NCBI GenBank assembly: GCA_004561545.1 | Contig: SFVK01000003.1 | Coordinates: 1 to 64,000, forward strand | DNA length: 64,000 bases | Reading direction: 5' to 3' | DNA from: a bacterium | GTDB lineage: Bacteria; Bacillota; Clostridia; Oscillospirales; Ruminococcaceae | Part shown: positions 7,005 through 16,635 of the stretch, piece after piece | How positions within the stretch are numbered: position 1 is the first letter of the stretch | Layout of the letters: each line of letters begins with the position of its first letter | Program-made: the position numbers and the translations under genes | The notes under the pieces: model-generated | Database searches by the model: none | The model's input: only the letters and a program-made list of their open reading frames with translations | What the model was told of the DNA's origin: nothing

Positions 7005-10000
7005 GACAGACAATGAAAAAGTTCCTCCCGGTCTTTCTTGCGCTCAGCCTGTTTTTTGCGATGGTTCCGGTTTCGGCGCTGGCGGAGGGGGAACAACCTC
7101 TCAAAGAAACCATCCACATTGCCAGCGTGGAAGATCTGGAAGGGCTGGCGGAAAACTGCCGGCTGGACAGTTGGAGCCAGGGCCGCATTGTGGTGCTGGA
7201 CGAGGATCTGGATCTGCGCGGCAGTGATTTTACCGCCATTCCCACCTTCGGCGGGACCTTTGAGGGCCAGGGCCATACCATCCAGAATTTCAAGCTGGAG
7301 CAGGACGGCAGCGTTCAGGGCTTCTTCCGCTATGTCCAGCAGGGCGCAGTCGTGCGCAATCTGAACGTCAGCGGTCAGACGGTGCCCGGCGGCAGCCGCA
7401 CCGATGTGGGCGGCCTGGCCGGGAGCAACGGGGGCCGCCTGGAAAACTGCACCTTCCGCGGCATTGTCTCAGGAGCCAGCCGGGTGGGCGGCATCGCGGG
7501 AACCAACACCGTCACCGGCGTGATTTCCGGCTGTACCGTCGGGGGCAGCGTTTACGGCAACCACTTTGTGGGCGGCCTTGCAGGGCAGAACAACGGTGTG
7601 ATTTCCGGCTGTACCAACAACGGCAGCGTCAACACCACCGTCAGCCAGAATGAGGTGAACCTGGGGGATCTCAAGCTGGAGGACCTGCTGGACACCGAAA
7701 AGGCCAACGATATTACCGACATCGGCGGCGTGGCGGGTGCCTCTGCCGGTGTGATCCGGGGCTGCGTCAACCGCGGCGCCATCGGTTATGCCCACATCGG
7801 CTATAACGTGGGCGGCATTGCAGGCAGCCAGACCGGCTATGTGGAAGGCTGTGTCAATTACGGCGCCATCAACGGCCGCAAGGAAGCGGGCGGCATTGTG
7901 GGACAGATGGAACCCTCCAGCGTCCTGCAATACAGCGAGGACACCCTGCAGATTCTGCAGGGGGAACTGGACACCCTGCAATCGCTGGTCAACCGCGCTT
8001 GCAGTGACGCGGCTGCGACCTCCAGTGAAGTGACCGCCCAGCTCAACGACCTGAAAAACCGCGTGGACGAGGCCCGCCAGGCGGTGGATGCCCTCATCAA
8101 CAATACGGTGGACGGCATCACCCCGGGCAGTACCACAATCACCATCACCGATCTGACCAAACTCACCGGGCAGAGCGGCAGCACGGGCAATGTTGCGGGC
8201 AGCGGATCGGCACAGAGCGGGCAGGACGCCTCACTGGAAGTGGGTCCCGGCCCCACCGCCCTGCCTGAACTGACGCCCGAACCCACACCGGAACCCTCTG
8301 TTCTGCCCGAAGAAACCCCAGAACCCATCCCCACCGAAGAACCCACCCCCGAACCCTCGCCTGCTGAACCTGCCCCGGAGGAATCTGGGGAGGAGGGACG
8401 CACCGCTGTGCCAGTGGAGCGCCCGCTGCGCCATGCACCCTCCCTGGAGGTGGATTACGAGGCAAACCAGAGCGTGGAAGGCAGCTTTGAGGGAACCGGC
8501 GAAACCCTGCACAATGTGGAAGGCCAGCTGGACAGCCAGATGGCGCTGGAAATCCCCACTCTGGAACTGAACAACCGGGATTCCATCACGGCGGCGCGCA
8601 GCAGCCTCAACGGCAGTCTGGCCTCCATCGTGGACAGCGTCGGAAACCTGAACGCCAACACGGGGGACCATGCCCAGGCGTTAATTCAGGACATTCAGGC
8701 CATCACCCGGCAGCTCAACAAGATTGCCGGCACGCTGGCCGGCGCGGCGGAAAATACCGGCAGTGACACCGACCTGTTTGAGGATGTCTCCGATGAGGAC
8801 ACCGAGGGCGATACCGAGGGCAAGGTGTTCAACTGCATCAACGCGGGGGAAATCCACGCGGACATCAACGCGGGCGGCATTGCCGGCGCTATGGCCCGGG
8901 AGAATGATCTGGACCCCGAGGATGATGTCAAGGTTGCGGGCAGCGATTCCCTCAACTTTACTTACAAGAGCCGGGTGGTGATCCGCGGCTGCGTGAACCA
9001 GGGCGCTGTGGCGGGCAAAAAGCAATGCGCGGGCGGCATCGTGGGCCTGATGGATATGGGCTCGGTGCTGCAATGCGTCAATTACGCCGATCTGGAAAGT
9101 GACGATGCGGATTATGTGGGCGGCATCGCGGGCCGCAGCAAAGCGGTGATCCGCAGCTGCGCCGTCAAGGGCCGCCTGACCGGCGGCGACTTTGTGGGCG
9201 GCATTGCGGGCAGTGGCTCCACCGTCACCGACTGCCGCAGCCTGGTGCAGGTCAGCGGCGGCGAGAACGTGGGCGCCATCGCGGGCGCCATCGAGAGCGG
9301 GGAACCCCTCGCTGACGCCGGGGAGGGGGAATGGTCCCGGAACTATTTCCTGGGCGAAACGCTGGGCGGCATCGACGGCATCAGCTATGACGGGCAGGCC
9401 CAGCCCCTTTCCGGTGATGAGTGGAAGACCCTGACCGAGGAAGAAAACCTTCCCGATGCCTTCCGCCGGATGACCCTCCGCTTTGTGGCGGACGGGGTCA
9501 CGGTGGACAGCTTCACGCTGGAATACGGGGCTTCCTTTGACCGGGCCAGTGAGCCGGAGGTCCCCCGGAAATCCGGCAGTTCCGGCGCCTGGGCGGAGTA
9601 CGAGAGTGCCCGCGTGGTCTTTGACCAGACGGTGGAGGCGGTTTATACCCCGCTGCGCACCGTGCTGGAAAGCGATGACCGCAGGGACGGCCGCGCCCTT
9701 GTGCTGGTGGAAGGGAGCTTTGGCCCCGATGACAGCCTGACCGTGACACGGGCCGCAGAAAAGCCCGCTTCCGCCGCCGAATCCTGGCAGATTGCCATGG
9801 CGGACGACGGCAGCGCCAGCCATCTGGTGCATTACCTGCCGGACGGCCCGGCCGGCGAGACAGTGATCCGGGTCCTTCAGCCGGATGGCAGCTGGCGGCA
9901 GGCGCCTGCCACGCAGGACGGCAGCTACCTTGTCTTTGCCCTCAACGCGGGGGAAACCACCTTTGCCGCTGGGACCCGCTCGAGCATTCCGGGGCTTGCG

Positions 10001-10108
10001 ATGGGCGGCGGGCTTGCCGCTGCCGCGCTGCTCTGCATCCTGATGGCTGCGGCGCACCGCAGGAAAAAGAACCGCTCCTCCAAAGTGACGCCCGGCTCTT
10101 CCCAATAA
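7001..10108 (+). CDS. large GLUG-repeat surface protein with C-terminal membrane anchor
   Basis: 1035 residues. A Sec signal peptide (residues 1-28, ending VSALA) is followed by two blocks of GLUG-like repeats (about 105-300 and 610-770), each unit of the form VGGIAG...GVISGCTNNGS. A helical segment (about 305-365), a Pro/Glu/Thr-rich linker (about 420-463) and another helical part (about 505-590) lie between. The C-terminus has a membrane span (about 998-1020) with a RRKKNR tail and no LPXTG, so it is probably membrane-anchored and outward-facing. The start overlaps the MMPL stop by four bases (ATGA), so the two are translationally coupled. I do not know its function. Confidence 0.8.
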   Translation: MRQTMKKFLPVFLALSLFFAMVPVSALAEGEQPLKETIHIASVEDLEGLAENCRLDSWSQGRIVVLDEDLDLRGSDFTAIPTFGGTFEGQGHTIQNFKLEQDGSVQGFFRYVQQGAVVRNLNVSGQTVPGGSRTDVGGLAGSNGGRLENCTFRGIVSGASRVGGIAGTNTVTGVISGCTVGGSVYGNHFVGGLAGQNNGVISGCTNNGSVNTTVSQNEVNLGDLKLEDLLDTEKANDITDIGGVAGASAGVIRGCVNRGAIGYAHIGYNVGGIAGSQTGYVEGCVNYGAINGRKEAGGIVGQMEPSSVLQYSEDTLQILQGELDTLQSLVNRACSDAAATSSEVTAQLNDLKNRVDEARQAVDALINNTVDGITPGSTTITITDLTKLTGQSGSTGNVAGSGSAQSGQDASLEVGPGPTALPELTPEPTPEPSVLPEETPEPIPTEEPTPEPSPAEPAPEESGEEGRTAVPVERPLRHAPSLEVDYEANQSVEGSFEGTGETLHNVEGQLDSQMALEIPTLELNNRDSITAARSSLNGSLASIVDSVGNLNANTGDHAQALIQDIQAITRQLNKIAGTLAGAAENTGSDTDLFEDVSDEDTEGDTEGKVFNCINAGEIHADINAGGIAGAMARENDLDPEDDVKVAGSDSLNFTYKSRVVIRGCVNQGAVAGKKQCAGGIVGLMDMGSVLQCVNYADLESDDADYVGGIAGRSKAVIRSCAVKGRLTGGDFVGGIAGSGSTVTDCRSLVQVSGGENVGAIAGAIESGEPLADAGEGEWSRNYFLGETLGGIDGISYDGQAQPLSGDEWKTLTEEENLPDAFRRMTLRFVADGVTVDSFTLEYGASFDRASEPEVPRKSGSSGAWAEYESARVVFDQTVEAVYTPLRTVLESDDRRDGRALVLVEGSFGPDDSLTVTRAAEKPASAAESWQIAMADDGSASHLVHYLPDGPAGETVIRVLQPDGSWRQAPATQDGSYLVFALNAGETTFAAGTRSSIPGLAMGGGLAAAALLCILMAAAHRRKKNRSSKVTPGSSQ

Positions 10109-10115
10109 AAGAACG

Positions 10116-10149
10116 GTCCCCCGGCTGTGCGGCGGCACGACCGGGGGAT
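10116..10149. terminator. bidirectional hairpin between convergent genes
   Basis: GTCCCCCGG and CCGGGGGAT form a strong stem. On the minus strand it is followed by TTCTTTTATT, so it serves the CBS gene best; it also lies just after the GLUG gene. Confidence 0.7.
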
Positions 10150-10182
10150 CGCTGATTGCATGGGAAAGGATGGATTCCGGGT

Positions 10183-10638
10183 TTAGACGCAGGCGGTCTC
10201 CTTCCGGGGGTTTGCCTGGGGCTTTCCCTTGGCGGGCGTTTCATACTGCTTCGCCACCTGGCGCAGGATGGCGGTCCGGCGCACAATGCCGATAAAGACA
10301 TTCCGGTCATCCACCACCGGAACAAAGTTCTGGTCAATGGCGGCGTTGAGCAGCGCGTGCATATCGGTGGTCACCGGCACAGCCTTGTAATCCCGGCGGC
10401 GGGCAAAGCTGGAGATGGGCACATCCTCGCTGGCGTCCAAATCCAAACCGTGCAGGTTTTTGATGCCCCACAAAATGTCCCCCTCGGTGATGGTCCCCAC
10501 GTACTGCCCGTCGCGGCGCAGCACAGGGATGGTGGCAAATCGCTGGTTGGCCCATTTTTCAAGGGTCTGGCGCAGGGTAAAATCCTCATAAATATACAAA
10601 ACATCCTGTTTTGGCGTCAGGAAAAACAATAGATTCAT
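10183..10638 (-). CDS. tandem CBS-domain protein
   Basis: 151 residues made almost wholly of two CBS motifs: LRQTLEKWANQRFATIPVLR (about 22-41) with a following GTITEGDIL, and LLNAAIDQNFVPVVDD with GIVRRTAIL. CBS pairs bind adenosyl ligands and act as energy or nucleotide sensors. There is no attached catalytic domain, so its partner is unknown. I chose ATG 10638 (MNLLFFLTPKQ) because AAAGGAGC lies 9 nt upstream. A -10 (TATACT on the minus strand, 10703-10708) lies upstream, divergent from the Asp23 gene. Confidence 0.82.
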   Translation of the reverse strand: MNLLFFLTPKQDVLYIYEDFTLRQTLEKWANQRFATIPVLRRDGQYVGTITEGDILWGIKNLHGLDLDASEDVPISSFARRRDYKAVPVTTDMHALLNAAIDQNFVPVVDDRNVFIGIVRRTAILRQVAKQYETPAKGKPQANPRKETACV

Positions 10639-10823
10639 AGCGGAAAGCTCCTTTGCGGCTGCCTGAGTTCGGTGGGGAAGGGGCGCCCCCTCCCGCATCT
10701 TTAGTATACGCGGCGTCCGTAGTAACTTTGTGAATGGAATGTTAAAACGGATGTAAAAAATCAAAGGGCAAATTTTATGCCCGGTTTTGCAAAAAAGGCC
10801 TGTTCAAAACGGGCGAAATCGTG

Positions 10824-10829
10824 TATAAT
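10824..10829 (+). promoter_or_regulatory. -10 for asp23-fakA
   Basis: TATAAT 56 nt before the Asp23 start, with TGTTCA 17 bp upstream as a poor -35. Confidence 0.5.
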
Positions 10830-10884
10830 AAAATCGACTGAACTGCAATACGGCGCATCACACAGCCGACAAGGAGGATCGCCA

Positions 10885-11238
10885 ATGATTACAAAAGTGA
10901 ATCCTTTGGGACATATTTCGCTCACCAATGATTACTTTTCCGGTCTGGTGGCCGAGGCCGCCAAAAACTGTTACGGCATTGCCGCCATGGGCCAGACCCC
11001 CCCGTCCCGCACAGTCAGGGAGACGCTGCGCAATGGTTCCCTGCCTGAAAAGGGCGTGACCATCAGTCAGCAGGACGGCCATCTGGTCATCACGCTGCAC
11101 ATCAAGGTCGGGTATGGGCTGAACATCTCGTCCATCACCCAGAGCATCACCCACCGTGTCAAGGATGAAGTGGAACACGCTACTGGCCTGAAAGTGGCCC
11201 GCATCGACGTTTTCGTCGATGATATTATCGACGACTGA
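10885..11238 (+). CDS. Asp23/Gls24 family protein (DUF322)
   Basis: 117 residues with the family core: GHISLTNDYFSGLVAEAAKNCYGIAAMG, then VTISQQDGHLVITLHIKVGYGLNISSIT and a C-terminal VARIDVFVDDI. Family members bind the membrane through partners and are linked to alkaline or cell-envelope stress; many are small, as here. ATG 10885 follows AAGGAGG. It lies 24 nt before the DAK-domain gene, the common Firmicutes yloU-yloV arrangement. Confidence 0.9.
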   Translation: MITKVNPLGHISLTNDYFSGLVAEAAKNCYGIAAMGQTPPSRTVRETLRNGSLPEKGVTISQQDGHLVITLHIKVGYGLNISSITQSITHRVKDEVEHATGLKVARIDVFVDDIIDD

Positions 11239-11262
11239 AAACTGAATGAGGAGCATCTTTCA

Positions 11263-12963
11263 ATGATTACTGGTAAGATTCTGCGCGACGCCATTCTTTC
11301 CGGCGCCAACAACATTTCCAACCAGCGCACCCGCGTGGACGAGCTGAACGTTTTCCCTGTGCCGGACGGCGATACCGGCACCAACATGAGCATGACCATC
11401 GGCGCGGCGGTCAAGGAGTTGACCGCCATGCCCGATACCTGCACGGTGGCCGAGGCCAGCAAGGCGGCCGCCTCCGCCATGCTGCGGGGTGCGCGGGGCA
11501 ACTCCGGCGTCATCACCAGCCTGCTGTTCCGCGGCTTCTCCAAGGCGCTGTCCGGCAAGACCAACGCCGAGGCCGCCGATCTGGCCCGGGCGCTTCAGAT
11601 GGGCGTGGAGGCTGCCTACAAGGCCGTGATGAAACCCACCGAAGGTACCATTCTGACCGTCACCCGCCTGGCCGCCGAGGCCGGCACCGCCTGCGATACC
11701 GACGACGTTCCAACCCTGTGGGCTGCCGTCTGCGCCGCCGGCCAGACCTCCCTGGAAGACACTCCCAATCTGCTGCCGGTGCTGAAAAAGGCCGGCGTTG
11801 TGGACGCGGGCGGCCAGGGCATCATGCTGGTCTTTGAGGGAATGCGCCAGGTCTTTGAGGGCGGCGACATCATCGCCGGCGCCGAGGTGGCCGCCAAGCC
11901 CAAGCTGGATTCCAGCGCGGCGGGCAAGGGCGTCTTTGCCGATGACCTGATGAAAGTGGAGGACATCAAGAACGGTTATTGCACCCAGTTCCTTGTCCAC
12001 AAAAATGAGGGAGCCAGCATCACCCGTCTGCGGGCTTTCCTGGAGTCCAACGGTGATTCCGTCGTGGTCATCGAGGATGACGATGTGGCCAACTGCCATG
12101 TGCATACCTCTGATCCCGGCATGATGCTCAGCGAGGCCATCAAGTACGGCTACCTCACCGACTTCAAGATTGAGAATATGCACGAGCAGTTCCTGGCCCG
12201 CCAGAAGCAGGCCAAGGGCCTGGAAAAGCAGGCCGAAGCGGAGGAAAAGGCCGCCGAGACCGGCGCAAAGGAAACCTTTGTCTATGCCGCAGTGGACCCT
12301 GACCGCGATTACGGCTTTGTGGCTGTGGCGGCCGGCGACGGTCTGCGCTCGGTGTTTGAGGATCTGGGGGTGGACGCGGTGGTTTCCGGCGGCCAGACCA
12401 TGAATCCCGCCACCGAGGATATTCTGGCCGCCATCCAGAGCGTGCCCGCCAAGACCGTTCTGGTGCTGCCCAACAACAAGAACATCATCATGGCCGCCGA
12501 GCAGGCGCAGAAGCTGGCTGACCGCAAGGTTCTGGTGCTGCCCACCCGCACGGTGCCCCAGGGCATGACCGCCATGCTGAATTTTGATCCTGATGCCGCC
12601 CCCGAGGAAAACGCCGTCAACATGATGGATGCCGCAGGCAAGGTGGCCACCGGCCTGATTACCTACGCGGCCCGGGACAGCGAATTTGACGGCAAGCCCA
12701 TCCGCAAGGGCGAAATTATGGCGCTGGAAAACGGCAAAATCGTTGCCACCGGCTCCGACATCACCAAGATGACCTACCGTCTGGCTCGTTCCATGAAAAA
12801 GAAGGACAGCCAGTTCATCACCGTCATCTCGGGCGCCGACGTCACCGATGAAGAGGCCGAGCGCACCACCGAGCTGGTTCAGTCCAAGTGCGGCTCCAGC
12901 GTGGAGGTCAGCCATATCAAGGGCGGTCAGCCGGTATACTACTACATGATCAGTGTAGAATAA
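11263..12963 (+). CDS. fakA: DAK2-domain fatty acid kinase subunit (YloV/FakA-like)
   Basis: 566 residues. The N-terminal DhaL/DAK domain has LNVFPVPDGDTGTNMSMT (about 28-45; Asp ligands for Mg-ATP) and RGARGNSGVI. A middle domain (about 200-320) and a C-terminal DegV-like region with VLPNNKNIIM and a conserved NFDPD follow. FakA phosphorylates exogenous fatty acids bound to FakB; no fakB lies in this window. It is in an operon with the Asp23 gene and is closed by the terminator at 12988. Confidence 0.9.
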   Translation: MITGKILRDAILSGANNISNQRTRVDELNVFPVPDGDTGTNMSMTIGAAVKELTAMPDTCTVAEASKAAASAMLRGARGNSGVITSLLFRGFSKALSGKTNAEAADLARALQMGVEAAYKAVMKPTEGTILTVTRLAAEAGTACDTDDVPTLWAAVCAAGQTSLEDTPNLLPVLKKAGVVDAGGQGIMLVFEGMRQVFEGGDIIAGAEVAAKPKLDSSAAGKGVFADDLMKVEDIKNGYCTQFLVHKNEGASITRLRAFLESNGDSVVVIEDDDVANCHVHTSDPGMMLSEAIKYGYLTDFKIENMHEQFLARQKQAKGLEKQAEAEEKAAETGAKETFVYAAVDPDRDYGFVAVAAGDGLRSVFEDLGVDAVVSGGQTMNPATEDILAAIQSVPAKTVLVLPNNKNIIMAAEQAQKLADRKVLVLPTRTVPQGMTAMLNFDPDAAPEENAVNMMDAAGKVATGLITYAARDSEFDGKPIRKGEIMALENGKIVATGSDITKMTYRLARSMKKKDSQFITVISGADVTDEEAERTTELVQSKCGSSVEVSHIKGGQPVYYYMISVE

Positions 12964-12987
12964 AAACAAGGAAAAATTTCCAGCCAT

Positions 12988-13029
12988 CCAAAGGACGAAC
13001 CTGTGTGCTCCGCATGTTCGTCCTTTTGG
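12988..13029 (+). terminator. terminator between fakA and recG
   Basis: CCAAAGGACGAAC (12988-13000) pairs with GTTCGTCCTTTTGG (13016-13029), one base bulged, with a T-rich right arm. Confidence 0.8.
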
Positions 13030-13059
13030 TCATTTACGCAGCAGAAAGGAGGCAGGACC

Positions 13060-15102
13060 GTGCCGGATTTGGACAGCGACATTCAATACCTCAAAGGCGT
13101 TGGCCCTGCCTTTGCCAAAAAGTTTGCCAAACTGGGCATCCATACCATCCGGGACCTGCTGCTCCATTATCCCCGGCGGTATATCGACTACTCCAAACCC
13201 TATACGGTGGTGTCGGCTCCCTTTGACGTGGACTGCTGCGTCAAGGCCACCGTACTGCAGCGGGACCCCGACCGGCGGGTCAAGGGAGGGCGGATGCTCT
13301 CCCATGTTGTGGCATCGGACGATACCGGAATCCTTTCCCTCTCCTGGTTCAACGCGCCCTATGCCGCCCAGAAGCTGGAGCCCGGCACCGAGTATTACTT
13401 TGAGGGCAGGGTAGGGGGGACCCTGACCCGGCGGGAAATCCTGCATCCCATCATCCGCACCGAAGAACAGGTGGCCGCCGTGCCGCTGCTGCCGGTTTAC
13501 GGCGCCACCGAGGGTTTGCCCGCCGCCCGGATCACCCGCTGTGTTCAGACCGCGCTGGCCTATGTGGATCAGCTGGAGGACCCGCTGCCCCCCGCGCTGC
13601 TCACCAAATACCGGATGCCCGCCAAAGCGGAGGCCGTGCGGGCCATTCACAGCCCCCGGGATGCCGCCGATGCCGCAGCGGCCCGCCGCCGCCTCATCTT
13701 TGAGGAGCTGTATCTTTTGCAGCTGGGGATTTTTCTTTTGCGCGGTCATGGCCGCCAGGCCACCGGCGCGCCCATGCGGCCCATGGATCTGGAACCGTTC
13801 TGGCGCAGTCTGCCCTATGCGCCCACCGGCGCCCAGCGCCGCGCCGCCGCCGAGATCACCGCCGACCTCTGCGGCGAAACCCCCATGAACCGCCTGCTGC
13901 AGGGCGATGTGGGCAGTGGCAAAACGCTGGTGGCGGCGGCGGCCATCTGGTTTGCCGCCCAGAACGGCTGGCAGAGCGCCATGCTGGCTCCCACCGAGAT
14001 CCTGGCCCGCCAGCATGCCGCCAACCTGGCTGACCGGCTGGAACCCTTCGGCGTCAACGTCACGCTGCTGGTGGGCGGCATGAAAGCCAGCGAAAAGCGG
14101 GTGGCGCTGGCCGCCATCGCGGACGGCCGGGCCGGGCTGGTGGTGGGCACCCATGCGGTGCTCACCGATTCGGTGGTGTTCCATAACCTGGGGCTGGCCA
14201 TCGTGGATGAACAGCACCGCTTTGGTGTGCGCCAGCGGGGCATCCTTGCGGGCAAGGCCCGCAATCCCCATCTGCTGGTGATGAGCGCCACCCCCATTCC
14301 CCGCACGCTGGGCCTGCTGATGTACGGCGATCTGGACATTTCGGTGCTGGATGAGCTGCCCCCCGGCCGCAAGCCGGTGCGCACCTGGTTTATCACGGGC
14401 CGCAAGCGCCGCGATATGTACGGTTATCTGGAAAAGCAGATTGTCGCCGGTCATCAGGTTTATATCGTCTGCCCCGCCATCGAGGAAAACGAGGTGGATT
14501 CCGGCATGAAGGCGGTCAAAAAATACTACGAGGAGACGGTCTGCCCGCTGCTCCCCGGCCGCCGCATCGGCCTGCTCCACGGCAAGATGAAGCCAAAGGA
14601 AAAGGACGAGGTGATGCAGCGCTTCAAAAACGGAGAGCTGGATGTTCTGGTCAGCACCACCGTCATTGAGGTGGGCGTCGATGTGCCCAACGCCACCGTG
14701 ATGGTCATCGAGAACGCCGAGCGCTTCGGCCTGTCCTCGCTGCACCAGCTCCGGGGCCGGGTGGGGCGCGGCTCTGCGGATTCCTGCTGCATTCTGGTTT
14801 CGGACAATGAGAGCGAGGGGGTCCGCAGCCGGCTGAGCTTTCTCTGCCATACCCCGGACGGGTTTGCCGTGGCAAAATATGATCTGGAAACCCGCGGCCC
14901 CGGCGATTTCTTTGGCGAGGCCCAGCACGGACTTCCCACCCTGCAAATTGCTGACCTTGTACAGGATACCCGCACCCTCACGGTGGCCCAGGCCGAGGCA
15001 AAGGCCCTTCTGGCCGTGGACCCCAGCCTGAGCCGCCCGGAGCACAAGGTGCTCTCTGACGAGGTGGAACGGCTCTTTTCCACAACCGGTGCCATGAACT
15101 GA
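13060..15102 (+). CDS. recG: ATP-dependent DNA helicase RecG
   Basis: 680 residues. The wedge/OB domain is at the N-terminus (YLKGVGPAFAKKFAKLGI, then the OB fold). The SF2 helicase core follows, with Walker A GDVGSGKT (about 282-289), motif II DEQH (about 384), SATPIPRTL, and QLRGRVGRG (motif VI). RecG rescues stalled replication forks. A GTG start at 13060 is preferred: AAAGGAGG ends 7 nt before it, and the upstream ATG lies inside the fakA terminator. It closes with the terminator at 15149. Confidence 0.95.
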   Translation: MPDLDSDIQYLKGVGPAFAKKFAKLGIHTIRDLLLHYPRRYIDYSKPYTVVSAPFDVDCCVKATVLQRDPDRRVKGGRMLSHVVASDDTGILSLSWFNAPYAAQKLEPGTEYYFEGRVGGTLTRREILHPIIRTEEQVAAVPLLPVYGATEGLPAARITRCVQTALAYVDQLEDPLPPALLTKYRMPAKAEAVRAIHSPRDAADAAAARRRLIFEELYLLQLGIFLLRGHGRQATGAPMRPMDLEPFWRSLPYAPTGAQRRAAAEITADLCGETPMNRLLQGDVGSGKTLVAAAAIWFAAQNGWQSAMLAPTEILARQHAANLADRLEPFGVNVTLLVGGMKASEKRVALAAIADGRAGLVVGTHAVLTDSVVFHNLGLAIVDEQHRFGVRQRGILAGKARNPHLLVMSATPIPRTLGLLMYGDLDISVLDELPPGRKPVRTWFITGRKRRDMYGYLEKQIVAGHQVYIVCPAIEENEVDSGMKAVKKYYEETVCPLLPGRRIGLLHGKMKPKEKDEVMQRFKNGELDVLVSTTVIEVGVDVPNATVMVIENAERFGLSSLHQLRGRVGRGSADSCCILVSDNESEGVRSRLSFLCHTPDGFAVAKYDLETRGPGDFFGEAQHGLPTLQIADLVQDTRTLTVAQAEAKALLAVDPSLSRPEHKVLSDEVERLFSTTGAMN

Positions 15103-15148
15103 GGGAAACCAACGAATTTTATAGGAATTTCAATCTGATCAATTATTC

Positions 15149-15187
15149 AATTTTCCCCTTTCAAAGCAGGGGAAAATTTGTTATACT
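15149..15187 (+). terminator. recG terminator overlapping the next promoter
   Basis: AATTTTCCCCT (15149-15159) pairs perfectly with AGGGGAAAATT (15168-15178). The same bases provide a weak -35 (TTTCAA, 15159-15164), 17 bp from TATACT (15182-15187), which would drive the carboxypeptidase gene. Confidence 0.65.
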
Positions 15188-15227
15188 AAAACACAAACAA
15201 GAATCACCTGTTCGCAAAGGACAAGCC

Positions 15228-16550
15228 ATGAAACGAATTCTCCCCGCTCTGTTTACTATTCTTCTGGTTGTCGCGCTGGCGCTGCCTGCGTCGGCTGAGG
15301 GCGTTGCGCCCCAGCCTGAAATTACCGCCGAGGCCGCCTATGTGGTGAACCTGGACACCGGTCTGGTGGTCTATGAAAAAAACAGCGAAACTCCCATGAC
15401 CGCAGCCAGCCTGACCAAGCTGATGACCATGATTCTGCTGCTGGAAAACTACCAGGATCAGCTGGATACCGTCACCCTCACCGCCCCGGGCTATATCTAT
15501 GACCTGATCTGGGAGCAGACCCGGGACGCTTCCACCGCCGACATCCGACGCGGCGAGACCCATACCCTGCGCAGCCTGCTCTATGCCATGGAGCTGCCCT
15601 CCGCCAACGAGGCGGCCTATATTGTGGCGGATTATCTGGGCGGCGGCAGCATGGAAAACTTCATCGCCATGATGAACGATGAGGCCGCCTGCATCGGCTG
15701 CACCGGAACCGTATTTACCGACCCCTGCGGCCTGGACCCCGGCAACCAGATCACCGCGCGGGACGCCTACCTTTTGCTGCGTGTCGCCCTTGGGTACGAT
15801 GCCTTTGTGCAGGCCGCCGGGTCTGCCACCTATGAAATGCCGGCCGCCAGCGCCCATACCGATCCCTATCCCATTCTGACCACCAACAAGATGATTACCA
15901 ACACCGGGTACTATCGGAGCTATACCCAGGGCGGCAAAACCGGCAGCCTTGACAACTGGATGAACTTTGCCAGCTGGCACACCCAGGACGGCGAGACTTA
16001 TCTCAGCGTGGTGCTCCACGCCCCCAAGACGGACGAGGACCCAAGGCCCGCCCTGACGGAAACAGCAACCCTGATGGACTGGGCATTTGCAAACTATACG
16101 GTGGCCCCGGCGCTGGATACCACCCAGCCCATCACCGAGCTGCCCATTGCCTATTCCACCCAGACCGATACCGTCATGATCTATCCGGCCAGCGATATGC
16201 AGACGCTTCTTCCCCGGGAGGGCGGCGCCGAGCTGACCGAAAAAACCTTCCAGGTGCCGGACCGCCTCACCGCGCCCATTCAGCAGGGTGATGTGGTGGG
16301 CACTGTCACCCTCACCATTGAGGGGGAGCAGATCGGCACGGTGGATCTTCTGGCGGGCAGCACGGTGGACCGCAATCAGGTGCTCTACACGCTGGCCCGG
16401 GTCAAGGAATTCTTCTCCAGCACCTACTTTAAGGTGGTGGTGATTCTCACCATGATTGTGGTGGCGGTCTATCTTTTCCTGTGGGTGGTCGCCATGCTGC
16501 TCACCATCAGCCGGGCCGGAGATCCCGGCCACAAGCCGCACAGGCATTGA
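15228..16550 (+). CDS. D-alanyl-D-alanine carboxypeptidase (PBP5/DacF type)
   Basis: 440 residues. A signal peptide (1-23, ending PASA) leads into an S11 penicillin-binding domain with the three active-site motifs: SLTK (S61, K64), SAN (125-127) and KTG (237-239). A C-terminal beta domain follows, then a membrane span (about 402-425) and a short basic tail (PGHKPHRH). Such enzymes trim the terminal D-Ala of peptidoglycan stem peptides. The true transmembrane C-terminus differs from the amphipathic anchor of E. coli PBP5 but is common in Firmicutes. Start ATG 15228 follows AAAGGA. Confidence 0.93.
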   Translation: MKRILPALFTILLVVALALPASAEGVAPQPEITAEAAYVVNLDTGLVVYEKNSETPMTAASLTKLMTMILLLENYQDQLDTVTLTAPGYIYDLIWEQTRDASTADIRRGETHTLRSLLYAMELPSANEAAYIVADYLGGGSMENFIAMMNDEAACIGCTGTVFTDPCGLDPGNQITARDAYLLLRVALGYDAFVQAAGSATYEMPAASAHTDPYPILTTNKMITNTGYYRSYTQGGKTGSLDNWMNFASWHTQDGETYLSVVLHAPKTDEDPRPALTETATLMDWAFANYTVAPALDTTQPITELPIAYSTQTDTVMIYPASDMQTLLPREGGAELTEKTFQVPDRLTAPIQQGDVVGTVTLTIEGEQIGTVDLLAGSTVDRNQVLYTLARVKEFFSSTYFKVVVILTMIVVAVYLFLWVVAMLLTISRAGDPGHKPHRH

Positions 16551-16594
16551 CACGGTTCCCCATTCCGCCGCGGGCGGTTTCAATAAAACAATCC

Positions 16595-16616
16595 ATGATT
16601 TTGTATCGAAAATCAT
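16595..16616 (+). promoter_or_regulatory. perfect dyad just before the pncB Shine-Dalgarno site
   Basis: ATGATTTT (16595-16602) and AAAATCAT (16609-16616) flank a six-base loop and directly precede AAGGGGG. It could be an operator or an RNA hairpin near the ribosome binding site; I cannot assign a regulator. Confidence 0.4.
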
Positions 16617-16635
16617 AAGGGGGTAATAGTTTACT

